From positions 1 to 64,000 of the forward strand of contig CBDFGE010000001.1 in assembly GCA_965247055.1 (NCBI GenBank): a stretch of 64,000 bases of DNA. The letters are read 5' to 3'. The position numbers and the translations under genes are program-made. The DNA comes from CBDFGE01 sp965247055 (GTDB lineage Bacteria > Chloroflexota > Dehalococcoidia > Lucifugimonadales > JAGWBF01). Shown piece by piece: positions 50,241 to 59,913 of this stretch; the first letter of the stretch is position 1, and each line of letters begins with the position of its first letter. The notes under the pieces were generated by a model that was given only the letters and a program-made list of their open reading frames with translations, was not told where the DNA came from and ran no database searches.

Positions 50241-52067
50241 TTGGTGAAGTCCGACCGGTCCCTCGCATCAGGGGTAAAGCGATACCCGACGGGGAGGCCC
50301 GTGGTGAGGGGCACTCAGGGAATCGTGTCGGCCGGACACCAGCTGACGGCGATGTCGGCGATGCAGATGCTCCTCAGCGGAGGAAACGCCTTCGACGCGG
50401 CTGTGGCGGCCGGATTTACCGCCGCCGTGGTGGAGCCCACGGCCCCCTACTCCATAGCCACCGAGGCCACCATCATGCTGTACCACGCGGCCAGCGGCAG
50501 GCTCAGGGTATTGAGCGGACAGGGGGTCGCCGCACAGCGGGCAACCATCGACTTTTATCGGAAGAGGGGCCTGGACAAGATACCGGTAGGTCCGGGCCCG
50601 AACTCCGAGCTTTCCATGACGGTGCCGGGCGTGGTGGATGCCTTCATCCTGCTGCTCAAGACCTACGGTACCAAGACCCTGGGAGAGGCCATAGCGCCGG
50701 CCATCTACTGTGCCGACCGGGGCTTCCAGATGTACGAGCACATGCACCGCAGGCTGGGGTCGTCCAGGCCCCCGTGGTCCCGAACCAGGGAGCAGTTCGG
50801 ACACTATCCTCCCGGAGGCATGGAGGTGTTCTACCCAGGGGGTGAGGTCCTCCCGGTAGGGCAAATCTTGGTGCAAAAGCAGCTTGCGGCGACCATGAAG
50901 GCCATGGTCCAGGCGGAGACAGACGCGGCCGGCGACAGGCTGGCGGGGCTGGAGGCGGCACGGGATGTATTCTATCGGGGCGATATCGCCAGAACCATAG
51001 TCCGATGCTCGGACCGTTTCGGTGGGATGCTCAGCCTGGAGGACCTGGCCGGTTATCACTCTACCTTCGAGGACCCCGTAAGCACTACCTACATGGGCTA
51101 CGAAGTCTTCGGCCAGTCCACCTGGACCCAGGGTCCCGTGGCGTTGCAGGCCCTCAATATTCTTGAGCAGTTCGACCTTCGCGCGATGGGCCACAACTCA
51201 ACCAAGTACATCCACACACTAACCGAGGCTATGAAGCTGGCCTTTGCCGACCGTGAGAGGTACTATGGCGACCCCGAGTTCGCCAGGGTGCCCATCGCCG
51301 GGCTGATATCCAAGGAGTACGCCGCCGAGCGGGCGCGGCTTATCCGGCCGGACCGGGCGTTTCAGGAGATGCCCGAGCCGGGCGATCCCTGGCGCTACTG
51401 CAAGGAGGCGGGACCGGGCCCCACGCCTGCCATGCCTCTGCCCATGTCCGCGGATGGAGGCAGCAGGGCCGAGGACGACACCACCCACTACGCCATTATT
51501 GATCGGGACGGCAACGTGGTATGTGTCACCCCCAGCGGAGGTCCAATCTACAAATCGGTTTTCGTACCGGAGCTGGGCTGCGCCCTCAGCACCCGTAGCG
51601 AGATGTTCTTCCTGGACCCGCAGCACCCGAACGGGCTGCAGCCGGGCAAGCGGCCTCGCACTACCCTGGTGAACTACATGCTGTTCAAGGACGGCAGGCC
51701 CGTCGCGACCATAGGCTGTCCCGGTGGGGACAGGCAGGCCCAGGCCGACATCCAGATGATCCTCAACATGGTGCTCTTTGGAATGGACCCCCAGGAAGCG
51801 ATCGAGGCCCCCCGCTTCGTTACCCTGACCTTGATAGGCTCTTTCTATCCCAGGGTCTATCTGCCGGACCAGCTGGACGTGGAGGTCGGGATTTCGGAGG
51901 ACGTACGCTCGGAGCTGGAGTCCCTGGGGCACAAGGTGGTGGATGTCGACGCCGATTCCGACTTCGGCACGGGCGTGGGCGCCGCCTTGACTACACGGGA
52001 CCCTGAGACAGGAGCCATGAGCGCGGGGGCCGACCCCCGCAAGACGGCCTACGCCATAGGCTGGTGA
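50241..52067 (+). CDS. Gamma-glutamyltransferase-family protein 2
   Basis: A 608-residue GGT paralogue. Large-subunit motifs: GIVSAGHQLTAMSAMQMLLS GGNAFDAAVAAGF, LGEAIAPAIYCADRGFQMY, ADRERYYGDPEF. Autoprocessing site at DDTTHYAIIDRDGNVVCVTP with the nucleophile Thr (second T, about 415), the canonical D-T-T-H version unlike GGT 1. The C-terminus has AGADPRKTAYAIGW. TTG start at 50241 six bases after AGGAGG; GTG at 50244 is the alternative. No signal peptide. Followed 57 nt later by amidase 2, so the two are probably one operon. Confidence 0.92.
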   Translation: MVKSDRSLASGVKRYPTGRPVVRGTQGIVSAGHQLTAMSAMQMLLSGGNAFDAAVAAGFTAAVVEPTAPYSIATEATIMLYHAASGRLRVLSGQGVAAQRATIDFYRKRGLDKIPVGPGPNSELSMTVPGVVDAFILLLKTYGTKTLGEAIAPAIYCADRGFQMYEHMHRRLGSSRPPWSRTREQFGHYPPGGMEVFYPGGEVLPVGQILVQKQLAATMKAMVQAETDAAGDRLAGLEAARDVFYRGDIARTIVRCSDRFGGMLSLEDLAGYHSTFEDPVSTTYMGYEVFGQSTWTQGPVALQALNILEQFDLRAMGHNSTKYIHTLTEAMKLAFADRERYYGDPEFARVPIAGLISKEYAAERARLIRPDRAFQEMPEPGDPWRYCKEAGPGPTPAMPLPMSADGGSRAEDDTTHYAIIDRDGNVVCVTPSGGPIYKSVFVPELGCALSTRSEMFFLDPQHPNGLQPGKRPRTTLVNYMLFKDGRPVATIGCPGGDRQAQADIQMILNMVLFGMDPQEAIEAPRFVTLTLIGSFYPRVYLPDQLDVEVGISEDVRSELESLGHKVVDVDADSDFGTGVGAALTTRDPETGAMSAGADPRKTAYAIGW

Positions 52068-52124
52068 CGGACCTCAGGAGGGCCGGCAGCACCTTTTCAA
52101 AATACTTGATGTGGAGACGGGACC

Positions 52125-53528
52125 ATGGAAAGCGCGGACATACCATATCTTAGCGTCGCCGAGCTCTCAGAGCTGATCCGGAGGAGGGAAGTCTCCCCCG
52201 TGGAGGCGACGGAGGCCTACCTTGGGCGCATAGACGACCTGGACTTCAAGTTCAACGCCTACCTGACCGTATGCCGCAAGCAGGCGCTTGAGGCGGCCCA
52301 TGAGGCGGAGCAAGCAATCGCCCGTGGAGACTACCTGGGTCCGCTGCACGGCATCCCCGTGGCCGCAAAGGACCAGCTGTGGAGCCGGGGCATCCGGTCC
52401 ACGGCAGGCTCGCGCATCCTCGTCGATTTCGTCCCCGACGAGGACGCAACGGCTATAGCCAACCTGAAAAGGGCGGGAGCCATCCTTCTAGGCAAGACCA
52501 ACCTGACCGAGTTCGCCATCGGCGGCCCCCATCGCTACAGCATCCCCCGCAATCCCTGGGACCTGGACCGGGAAACCGGCAGGTCCAGCAGCGGTTCCGG
52601 GGCGGCCACAGCCGGCTTCCTATGTGCCACCTCCCTTGGTGAGGACACCGGGGGCTCCATAAGGTGGCCCGGGAGCTGGTGTGGTATCGTGGGCCTCCGG
52701 CCCAGCTGGGGCAGGGTGAGTCGATACGGACTCATGCCCGGTGTGTGGTCCCAGGACGCAGTCGGCCCCATATCGCGCACAGTGGAGGACGCCGCCATAA
52801 CCTTGGGCGCGATAGCAGGCCACGACCCCAAAGACAGCCACAGCTGGGATGCCCCAGTGCCGGACTACAGGAGCGTCCTGGACGGCAACATAAGGGGTAT
52901 CCGGGTTGGGCTGGTGGTTGAGCAGACCAACATCGAGCTGGTGCAGCCGGAGGTCCGGGATGCCGTAGTTAAGGCGACGGGCCTCCTGGCCGAGCTGGGT
53001 GCGACGGTGGAGGAGGTATCCATACCCCTCGCGGCCCACGCGACTGTCATTCATACGGTGATGGTGGCGGTTGAGCCTGCCTCGGTGCACCGCGACCGGA
53101 TCAAGAACCGGCTCAGGGACCTGGGCCATAGCAACCGGATCGGGCTGCTTATGGGGAGCTTGTTGCCGGCCCAATACTACTACAAGGTACAGAAGCTGAG
53201 GGCCATGCTGCGAAGGCAGGTCCTGGAGGCGCTGGAGCGTTACGACGTTCTGGTGCAGCCCACCACCGGAAACACCGCACCCATGATAGAGAGCCCGCCG
53301 GTCACGCCCAACGCCCACCCCGCATCCCGCATGCCCTACCTCCTGACCCGTATATTCAACCTGGCCAGCGCCCCCGCCATCTCCGTGCCCTGTGGCATCA
53401 GCAGCGAAGGCATGCCTATCGGTCTTCAGATAGGGGGCCGGCCCGGTGATGACGAGACGGTCCTCAAAGTAGCCCATGCCTACGAGCAGAGCACGCCCTG
53501 GCACAAGATGAGGCCGCCCAACGCCTAG
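52125..53528 (+). CDS. Amidase 2 (amidase-signature family)
   Basis: A 467-residue paralogue of the 35469-36878 amidase (shared YLSVAELSELIRRREVSPVE, FKFNAYLTVCR and the EQSTPWHKM C-terminus). Catalytic Lys in GIPVAAKDQLW (about 84), cis-Ser in TGRSSSGSGAAT (about 156) and nucleophile Ser in GEDTGGSIRWPG (about 180). The usual GGSSSGS motif reads GRSSSGS here. ATG 52125 lies 57 nt after GGT 2. Releases ammonia or an amine from an amide, perhaps a product of the GGT partner. Confidence 0.93.
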   Translation: MESADIPYLSVAELSELIRRREVSPVEATEAYLGRIDDLDFKFNAYLTVCRKQALEAAHEAEQAIARGDYLGPLHGIPVAAKDQLWSRGIRSTAGSRILVDFVPDEDATAIANLKRAGAILLGKTNLTEFAIGGPHRYSIPRNPWDLDRETGRSSSGSGAATAGFLCATSLGEDTGGSIRWPGSWCGIVGLRPSWGRVSRYGLMPGVWSQDAVGPISRTVEDAAITLGAIAGHDPKDSHSWDAPVPDYRSVLDGNIRGIRVGLVVEQTNIELVQPEVRDAVVKATGLLAELGATVEEVSIPLAAHATVIHTVMVAVEPASVHRDRIKNRLRDLGHSNRIGLLMGSLLPAQYYYKVQKLRAMLRRQVLEALERYDVLVQPTTGNTAPMIESPPVTPNAHPASRMPYLLTRIFNLASAPAISVPCGISSEGMPIGLQIGGRPGDDETVLKVAHAYEQSTPWHKMRPPNA

Positions 53529-53567
53529 ACAAGTCCTCCCCATAGACAGTGTTCCGCGGAGGGCGCC

Positions 53568-55451
53568 ATGAAGCCAACACTGAAGACCGGCCTAGCTTTG
53601 GCACTGGCCCTGCTACTGCTGGCGCTGTACTCAGCCACTCTGGTGGCGGCCGCGCCCGACGCCCCGCGAACCTCCGCCGGAGGGCCCCTGGCGAAGGTCT
53701 CCCCTCAGCAAGAGCAGGAGTTCGTGGTGCAGAACCTAACCGTGACCCCCGAGGTTGTGGAACCCGGCGGGACGGTGAAGATTACCGTCGATGCCGTCAA
53801 CCAGGGCACCCAAGCAGCGTCCTTTAGCGTAATTCTCAATGTCAGACGTCCCGGAAGGCTGGAGTTCGAGCCACTCCAGGTGAAAGAGATAACCCCGGCG
53901 AGCGGCCAGGTAGGGACGGTGGCATTCTTCTTTGCGCCGGAGGAGATGGGAAGACACGATGTGGAGGTCGACGGCGTCAGGTCGGCCTTCGATGTGGCGC
54001 CCAGGATCGATCCGGCGTCCGTCCGCCTGTCGGACCTGCGTATCGAGCCGGCCCAGGTCAGGCCCGGTGGGACGGTCACGGTGAGCGCCCTGGTGGAGAA
54101 CCTGGGCGATGTGGATGGATCGGCCGGCGTAGAGCTCCGGCTGAACGGGGTCTTACAGCAGCTCCGGGCGGTATTGGTTCCGGGCCATGGAGGGGTACGG
54201 CTGGCTTTCGAGGTCCAGCTGGTAACGGAGGGCACCTTCATGGTGGAGATGGTCGATCCCGAGGAGCGGGTGCAGCCCCTGACGGGCCAAATCGTCGTGG
54301 AGTTCCCCTTACAGCCCACCCGCCTTTCCTACGGGGCTCTGGAGATATCCCCGCTAGAGGTGTCCCCCGGCGAAGTGGCCACCGTCAGCTTTGACCTATC
54401 CAATCTGGGCGAACAGTCGGCCGACCGCACCGTCATCCTCCTGCTGGACGGCGCCGAGATCGCCAGGCGGGAGCTTAACTCTAGCCCCCCTCTCCTCTAC
54501 TACGCCCGTGAGCTTCATCATAGCAGCGCCGGATCAGCCCGGTGAGCACACCGTGAGCGTGGATGGCCTGATGGGCCTCGTCAGGGTAGTGGAGCTGGTC
54601 GTGCCGGTGCCCAGGGTGGTAACCGTTGCTCAGATACCGGGACGGGTCCAGCCCGGCGAGAGCATCACCGTTGCGGTGGACCTGGTGAACGATTTCGACG
54701 TGGAGGCCCGGCGCACGCTGGCCCTGGTCCTGGACGGCGGGACTATCGCGCAGAGGGAGGTCGTGCTGAGCCCTGGCGAGGCCAAGACGGAGGTCTTCAC
54801 CTTCGAGGCGCCGGACGTCGCGGGCATCCACCGGGTGGAGATGGACGGCCAAGTGCGGGAGTTCGAGGTCGTGGCGCAGATCGTTGAGACGTCCCTCGAC
54901 TTGGTGAGTCCTCTGACGGTATCCCCTGAACAGGTTGAGCCAGGCCAGCTGGTGACCATCACCGCCATCCTGCGCAACTCCGGCGAGGAGGAGGGCCGGA
55001 CGGACGTCATCCTCAAGATCGGTGGCGGCGAGGTAGACCGGAGGACCGTGATGGTCCCAGGGAGTAGCGAGGTACCCGTAACGTTCACCGTGACCCGCCA
55101 CGAGGCGGGCGACTACGCGGTTGAGGTGGAGGCGGTAGTCGGGGCACACGTAAAGGTGCTGAGAGGCTCCTTTAGGGCGGTCTCCGCACCCAGCGCGTCT
55201 ACGGAAAGCCCCGGCCCCACCGTGGCAGCAGAGCCCGCTGACACGGCGCCAGCGGCCACGCCGGTCCCAACGCCCCTTCCATCCCAACCCCTAGTCCGTC
55301 CCCGAGGTTCAGCTGCGGGGCGCCCGCAGGCGAGTCACCAAGGGCGGAGGCGGGTTGGATTATTCTGGCGACTGTCTGGCCGGGATTCATGCTGGCCAGG
55401 CTTCGCAGATGGCCATGGAGGAAGCGGTATCCGGTCTCAGGGGCGGATTAG
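53568..55451 (+). pseudogene. Secreted protein of five Ig-like (CARDB-type) repeats, two frameshifts
   Basis: ATG 53568 after GGAGGGCGCC. Signal peptide LALALALLLLALYSATLVAA; then five related beta-sandwich repeats, each starting like LTVTPEVVEPGGTVKITVDA or LRIEPAQVRPGGTVTVSALV and ending in a hydrophobic strand, about 90 residues apart. An extra A near 54477 shifts the frame before repeat 4 (proper continuation LTLAPLSSTTPVSFIIAAPD), and a missing C near 55273 shifts it again before a Pro/Ser linker and a C-terminal helix AGWIILATVWPGFMLARLRRW. Joined, the gene ends at 55451 with about 628 residues: an exported, C-terminally anchored adhesive or structural protein. Confidence 0.75.
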
Positions 55452-55454
55452 GCT

Positions 55455-56795
55455 TTGTCGCGGCTAGTGGAGACCGTTAAGCCCCTGGTGCGAGCAAAGG
55501 GCGGGTTCTACGGGTGGCGGCTGGTGGGCGTCAGCAGCGTCATCATGATCATGAGCAACGTGCCCCTCTTTTACGGAATGGCCGCCTGGTTTCCGGTGCT
55601 GGAAAGCCGTTTCGCGTGGAGCCGGGCGCAGCTCTCCCTGGCCTTCTCCCTGTCCCGTGTCGAGGGCTCCGTCACAGGGATATTCGGGGGCTACCTCATC
55701 GAGCGGGTGGGCGCCCGCCGCATGGTGCTTATCGGACTCCTGGTCGTAGGGGCCGGATTCCTGATTCTCGGCCAGATCCAGAACCTCTGGCAGTTTTATC
55801 TGGCCTTTATCATTGCCAGCACAGGGGCGGGCCTGGGCACCTGGTTGGCGGTCATGACGGTGCTTAACAGCTGGTTCGTCCGGAGGCGGGCCACCGCCAT
55901 GTCCCTGGCCGTAGCGGGGGCCGCGTCGGGTGCCATACTGCTGGTGCCGGCCCTGGCTTGGTCCATAGACCCGGACCAGTTCGGCCCCGACCGCTGGAGG
56001 CCGGTGGCCACAGGCATAGGAGCCTTGATACTGGTGCTGGCGCTTCCCGTATCCCTGCTGGTGCGTAACCGGCCGGAGGACTACGGGCAGCGGCCCGATG
56101 GGGACCCGGAGCCTCCTGGGCCGCCGGGGGACGCGCCGGTAGCGGCGCGCCTCCCTTCCCCGGGCGAGGGAGGCGCCACGTGGCGCCAGGCAATCCGTAC
56201 ACGGCCCTTCTGGTTGATCGCCCTGGGCCACGGTCCCGCCGCCGGCGCCAACGTCACCGTGATGGTCCACCTGGGGTCCATGCTTAACATCGACCGGGGA
56301 ATGTCCCTCCAGACGGTGGGACTGGTGGTGTCCACATACATGGCCATCAGCATCGTGTTTAACCTGGTGGGAGGGTATATAGGAGACCGGGTGCCGATAC
56401 GGCTGGCCATATTCGGGTTCTCGCTGGTCCAGTCGGTGGCCATCGCGGTGCTCTTGCTAGCCCACACCATCCCCATGGCCTTCCTCTTCGCTCTGCTCAT
56501 GGGCATAGGCTTTGGAGGCCGCAACCCGCTTATGGCGGCGGTCCGGGGGGTCTATTTCGGCCGGACGTCCTTCGCCAGCATCCTGGGGATCTCCATGGTG
56601 CCCAGCAACGTCGCCGCGCTGGCCATGCCCCTCTTTGCCGGAGTGATGTTCGACATTACCAAGAGCTACGACGTACCTTTCATCACCATCGCGTTGGTCA
56701 GCTTCGCGGCATCCTGTTGCTTCCTGTTCCTGGGCGAGCCCCGGCCCTTCGTGCCATCCCCCAGGGCCACGACCACAGGCGTGGCTCAGGGGTAG
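55455..56795 (+). CDS. MFS transporter
   Basis: A 446-residue carrier with twelve predicted helices. Starts at TTG 55455, four bases after the upstream gene's corrected stop. TM1 begins GWRLVGVSSVIMIMSNVPLF; the TM2-3 loop is GYLIERVGARRMVLIG; the central loop (about 190-225) is Pro/Gly-rich (DGDPEPPGPPGDAPVAARLP). It resembles the same OFA/monocarboxylate-like group as the 20550-21896 carrier (YGWRLV start, SWFVRRRATAMSLAVAGAAS in TM5). Imports or exports a small organic acid, substrate unknown. Confidence 0.88.
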   Translation: MSRLVETVKPLVRAKGGFYGWRLVGVSSVIMIMSNVPLFYGMAAWFPVLESRFAWSRAQLSLAFSLSRVEGSVTGIFGGYLIERVGARRMVLIGLLVVGAGFLILGQIQNLWQFYLAFIIASTGAGLGTWLAVMTVLNSWFVRRRATAMSLAVAGAASGAILLVPALAWSIDPDQFGPDRWRPVATGIGALILVLALPVSLLVRNRPEDYGQRPDGDPEPPGPPGDAPVAARLPSPGEGGATWRQAIRTRPFWLIALGHGPAAGANVTVMVHLGSMLNIDRGMSLQTVGLVVSTYMAISIVFNLVGGYIGDRVPIRLAIFGFSLVQSVAIAVLLLAHTIPMAFLFALLMGIGFGGRNPLMAAVRGVYFGRTSFASILGISMVPSNVAALAMPLFAGVMFDITKSYDVPFITIALVSFAASCCFLFLGEPRPFVPSPRATTTGVAQG

Positions 56796-56796
56796 C

Positions 56797-56824
56797 TTGA
56801 CACCCGGGAACCCGTGCCTAGAAT
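56797..56824 (+). promoter_or_regulatory. Sigma-70-like promoter for Gfo/Idh/MocA protein 2
   Basis: TTGACA (56797-56802), 16 nt, TAGAAT (56819-56824), 33 nt before ATG 56858. Confidence 0.65.
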
Positions 56825-56857
56825 TGAGCCATCCGGCTGCTCCGAAGGAGGGTGCCC

Positions 56858-57856
56858 ATGTCTTTTGCGCTGTGCGTCGCGGGTTGCGGCGGGTTCGCCA
56901 GGACCTTTGCCCGGGCGGTGAGGTCCTTCAGCGGATTTGGGTCAAGCGACGACATAGAGATGTTCTTCGCCAGCAGGGACAGGTCAAGGGCACGGGCCTA
57001 CTGCCGGGCGTTCGAGGGCGCCGGCTACTTCGGCAGCTACGAGGAGGCGGCCGCCGATCCCAGGGTGGAGGCCATGTACTTCTGCACCCCTCACCACCTC
57101 CACCTGGAGCACGCCCTGATCGCGGCCCGGTCCGCCAAGCACATCATGGTAGAGAAGCCGATAGCCCGGACCGTGGAAGAGGGAGAGAGGATCGTTTCCG
57201 CTGCCAGAGAGGCCGGCGTCAAGCTAATGGTTGCCGAGAACTTCCGGTATATGCCCGCGGTCCGAAGGTCACGGGAACTCATCACCCAGGGGGCTATCGG
57301 CAAGGTGCGGCTCGTTCAGATCCAGGAGGAGTCCAACTTCAGCTTTGAAGGCTGGCGCACCAACCGGGAGCTGATGGGGGGAGGCGTCCTGATCGACGGG
57401 GGCATCCACTCCATAGACATGCTCATCGACCTGGGAGGGACACTCGAAGAGGTGTACGCCTCCAGTCTTCCCCGTGCCGCTGGCGGGCTGGAAGGTGAGG
57501 ACGGCACGGTGCTGATGGCCAGACTGCGGGGCGGCGCCACCGGGCTCATCAATCACGCCTGGGGAGTCTCCCGGAGCTCCTGGAAGCTATGGGTAGCGGT
57601 CTCGGGTACCAGGGGACGGATATTTTTCAAGCCCAGGAGCCCCACCATGACCCTTGAGACGGACGGTGAAAAGCGTAAACTCCGGTTCTCTGAGGACGTC
57701 AGCGGCATTGGAAGCATGGTCAGGGAGTTCAGGGACTGCATCCGGGAGGACCGCCCTGCGCTGACCTCGGGAGAGGAGGGCCTGAGGGACCTCAGGGTCG
57801 TCCTCTGTGCCTACGAGTCGGCGGAGAACCGGGTGCCCGTGGCCGTGGAGCCCTAG
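56858..57856 (+). CDS. Gfo/Idh/MocA-family oxidoreductase 2
   Basis: A 332-residue NAD(P)-dependent dehydrogenase. N-terminal CVAGCGGFARTFARAV (glycine-rich cofactor loop), AMYFCTPHHLHLEHALIAAR, and the canonical E-K-P motif in HIMVEKPIARTVEEGERIVS with the catalytic Lys. The substrate domain has MGGGVLIDGGIHSIDMLIDL (G-x-x-x-D-x-G-x-H-x-x-D, the second catalytic block). ATG 56858 follows AAGGAGG by seven bases. Oxidises a polyol or sugar derivative. It differs from protein 1 at 40922, which lacks the Lys. Confidence 0.92.
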   Translation: MSFALCVAGCGGFARTFARAVRSFSGFGSSDDIEMFFASRDRSRARAYCRAFEGAGYFGSYEEAAADPRVEAMYFCTPHHLHLEHALIAARSAKHIMVEKPIARTVEEGERIVSAAREAGVKLMVAENFRYMPAVRRSRELITQGAIGKVRLVQIQEESNFSFEGWRTNRELMGGGVLIDGGIHSIDMLIDLGGTLEEVYASSLPRAAGGLEGEDGTVLMARLRGGATGLINHAWGVSRSSWKLWVAVSGTRGRIFFKPRSPTMTLETDGEKRKLRFSEDVSGIGSMVREFRDCIREDRPALTSGEEGLRDLRVVLCAYESAENRVPVAVEP

Positions 57857-57858
57857 GG

Positions 57859-57887
57859 TTGACACCATAGGGGCGTGACACTACACT
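57859..57887 (+). promoter_or_regulatory. Sigma-70-like promoter for the alpha/beta hydrolase
   Basis: TTGACA (57859-57864), 17 nt, TACACT (57882-57887), 120 nt before ATG 58007. It overlaps the bases just after the preceding stop codon. Confidence 0.65.
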
Positions 57888-58006
57888 CCCATCGTCGGAG
57901 GCGGTGCGGGCCGGGCTGAGCGGTGTGCCATACTGGGCCTCCCTTCCAAGGCTCGCCCAAGCTCACACCAATATCGTTACGGAATTTTGCGTCCGGAGGA
58001 GAGAAG

Positions 58007-58813
58007 ATGCCCTACATCGAGGTCTCGCCAGGTGTCAACGTGTATGTGGAAGACTGGGGCTCCGGAAAGCCCATAGTCTTTATCCACGGGTGGCCTCTGA
58101 GCCACAAGATGTTCGAGTACCAGTTTACCCAGCTGCCCAAGCATGGCTATCGCTGCGTGGGGATCGACCTGCGGGGCTACGGAAAATCGGACAAGCCCTG
58201 GGGTGACTACAACTACAACGTCTTCGCCGACGACGTAAAGAAGGTCCTGGATGCCCTCGACCTCCGCGACGTGACCCTGGCGGGCTTCTCCATGGGCGGG
58301 GCTATCGCCATGCGGTACATGGGCCGGCACTTCGGCGAGCGGGTCGCCAAGGTAGCCTTCCTTGGAGCGGCCGCCCCCTGTTTCACCCAGCGGGACGACT
58401 TCCCATATAACCTGCCCAAGTCGGCCGTGGACGGTTTCGTTCAGGCCTGCTACGCCGACCGGGCCCAGCTCCTGGTGGACTTCGGAAAGATATTCTTCCT
58501 GGCCGAAGACTCGGTGAGCCCCAAGCTGGGAGACTGGTTCCACAGCCTGGGTATGGAGGCCTCCTCCCATGCCACCGCCATGTGTCTCGTGGAGCTCCGC
58601 GACGCCGACTGCCGTGAAGACATGGCCAAGATCAAGGTGCCGACCGGCATATTCCACGGGACCCAGGACAAGATATGCTCCTTCGACCTGGCGGAGGTGA
58701 TGCAGCGGGGCATACCGGGCTCCCGAATCATCCGCCTCGAGCAGAGCGGCCATGGGATGGTGGTAGACGAGACGGAGAAGTTCAACCGGGAGCTGATGGA
58801 CTTCGTAGGATAG
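58007..58813 (+). CDS. Alpha/beta hydrolase (non-heme haloperoxidase-like)
   Basis: A 268-residue hydrolase. VFIHGWPLSHKMF (oxyanion HGWP), DLRGYGKSDKP, nucleophile elbow AGFSMGGAIAMRYM (Ser about 98), Asp in FHGTQDKICSF (about 221) and His in LEQSGHGMVVDE (about 249). This set is typical of the chloroperoxidase/arylesterase group. ATG 58007 has GGAGGAGAG upstream; a longer frame to 57923 has no start support. No signal peptide. Ester or lactone hydrolysis is likely; substrate unknown. Confidence 0.93.
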   Translation: MPYIEVSPGVNVYVEDWGSGKPIVFIHGWPLSHKMFEYQFTQLPKHGYRCVGIDLRGYGKSDKPWGDYNYNVFADDVKKVLDALDLRDVTLAGFSMGGAIAMRYMGRHFGERVAKVAFLGAAAPCFTQRDDFPYNLPKSAVDGFVQACYADRAQLLVDFGKIFFLAEDSVSPKLGDWFHSLGMEASSHATAMCLVELRDADCREDMAKIKVPTGIFHGTQDKICSFDLAEVMQRGIPGSRIIRLEQSGHGMVVDETEKFNRELMDFVG

Positions 58814-58847
58814 CTAACTATCCTTTGACCTGGGGAGATCAAGTCCG

Positions 58848-58895
58848 AGCCTGTCATCCCGAAGGAGCGAAGCGACTGAAGGTTCGGGTGGCGTG
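58848..58895. repeat. Probable dispersed repeat (TGTCATCCCGAAGGAGCGAA type)
   Basis: The sequence CCTGTCATCCCGAAGGAGCG followed by AAGCGACTGAAGG looks like the short interspersed repeat (TGTCATTCTGAGCGAAGCGA-like) that I recall from other bacterial genomes, where its reverse strand gives spurious peptides with SLRSFGMTG. Only one copy is in the window, so repetition is not shown here. Confidence 0.4.
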
Positions 58896-58940
58896 GGGCC
58901 TCTGACTTCAGGAGAATCACTTTGACCTTGGAGGTGTACC

Positions 58941-59417
58941 TTGTCGTTTTTCAGAGCTACGGACACAGGGACGATTCTGCTGGGACCCGGCGATGTATAC
59001 ACTATTCTCGCGAGTTCAGCAGAGGCCGACGGGGATTACATCGCGTTAGAAGCGCTGGTGCCACCTGATGGAGGCCCACCCCCTCACATCCACCATGATC
59101 AGATCGAGACTTTCTTTATCCTCGAAGGGGAGATGGAGATAACGGTGGGTGGCCAAGTGTACGAGGCGAAGGTCGGCGACTTTGTGCATGTCTCCAAGGG
59201 CACGCCCCATAATTTTATTAATCGATCACGGACCACGACCAAGATGGTCTTTACCTTTGTTCCAGCAGGAGACATCGAGGAGTTCTTTAGAGAGTCATTC
59301 AAAGAAACCACGGATCGGAACGCGCCCCTTGAACCGTTAACCGACGCATTCATTCAGCGCATGCTTGAATCGGCGAACCGCCATGACATAGAGATCTTGC
59401 CGCCCCCGGAAGGCTAA
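58941..59417 (+). CDS. Cupin-domain protein
   Basis: 158 residues. Single cupin barrel: motif 1 GGPPPHIHHDQIETFFILEG (G-x5-H-x-H-x3/4-E-x6-G, metal-binding His/His/Glu) and motif 2 VGDFVHVSKGTPHNFINRS (G-x5-P-x-G-x2-H-x3-N, the fourth ligand His). A helical tail of about 45 residues follows. TTG start at 58941 follows GGAGGTG by five bases. Could be a small dioxygenase, isomerase or sensor. Stands between the alpha/beta hydrolase and a small gene on the other strand. Confidence 0.9.
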   Translation: MSFFRATDTGTILLGPGDVYTILASSAEADGDYIALEALVPPDGGPPPHIHHDQIETFFILEGEMEITVGGQVYEAKVGDFVHVSKGTPHNFINRSRTTTKMVFTFVPAGDIEEFFRESFKETTDRNAPLEPLTDAFIQRMLESANRHDIEILPPPEG

Positions 59418-59512
59418 CGTGCAATGTGGGGATACTTACCTTGAAGGGCTCAAGGATGACACGGGTTAAAGGGGCTAGTGACGAAGCCGGCTCGATGGTG
59501 TGCCGGAGGGTC

Positions 59513-59782
59513 CTAGCTTCCCGTTCCCTCCCGGCAGAGAGGGCATCCGCACCCTCGTCTCTCCCGCAAGACCCCGTTGAAGACCATGCCCACCAGATCA
59601 GAGCCCGTCAGTTTAAAGGAGCTGGCTATCGCCCGGAACTCCTCCATGCGGCGGGCCTTGTCCTCCTCTTCATGGGGAGCGAGGGTCTCCCCTCGAAGGA
59701 CGACTCGCGTCGCGTATTCCCTTAGTGCGGACTGGTGCTCAGCCATCAGCTCTCTGGAATCCACCAACATGAGACTGGTCAT
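59513..59782 (-). CDS. Small conserved-looking hypothetical protein (89 aa)
   Basis: ATG 59782 with GGGGGTGCG upstream. Helical and charged (SRELMAEHQSALREYATRVV, EEEDKARRMEEFRAIASSF), ending with a Cys cluster RRGCGCPLCREGTGS (C-x-C-x2-C). The Cys tail suggests metal binding. No family recognised. It lies alone on the minus strand between plus-strand genes. Confidence 0.55.
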   Translation of the reverse strand: MTSLMLVDSRELMAEHQSALREYATRVVLRGETLAPHEEEDKARRMEEFRAIASSFKLTGSDLVGMVFNGVLRERRGCGCPLCREGTGS

Positions 59783-59913
59783 GTCGCACCCCCTATACTG
59801 GCGTTGAGCTTACCCCCCGACGTCAAGGTTACCTGAGTCGATGTGTGCCGGACAATGGTGATAACCCTTGGTCCGGCAAGGGATTTCCCCTATTCTTCCC
59901 CGGCCAACTGCGC

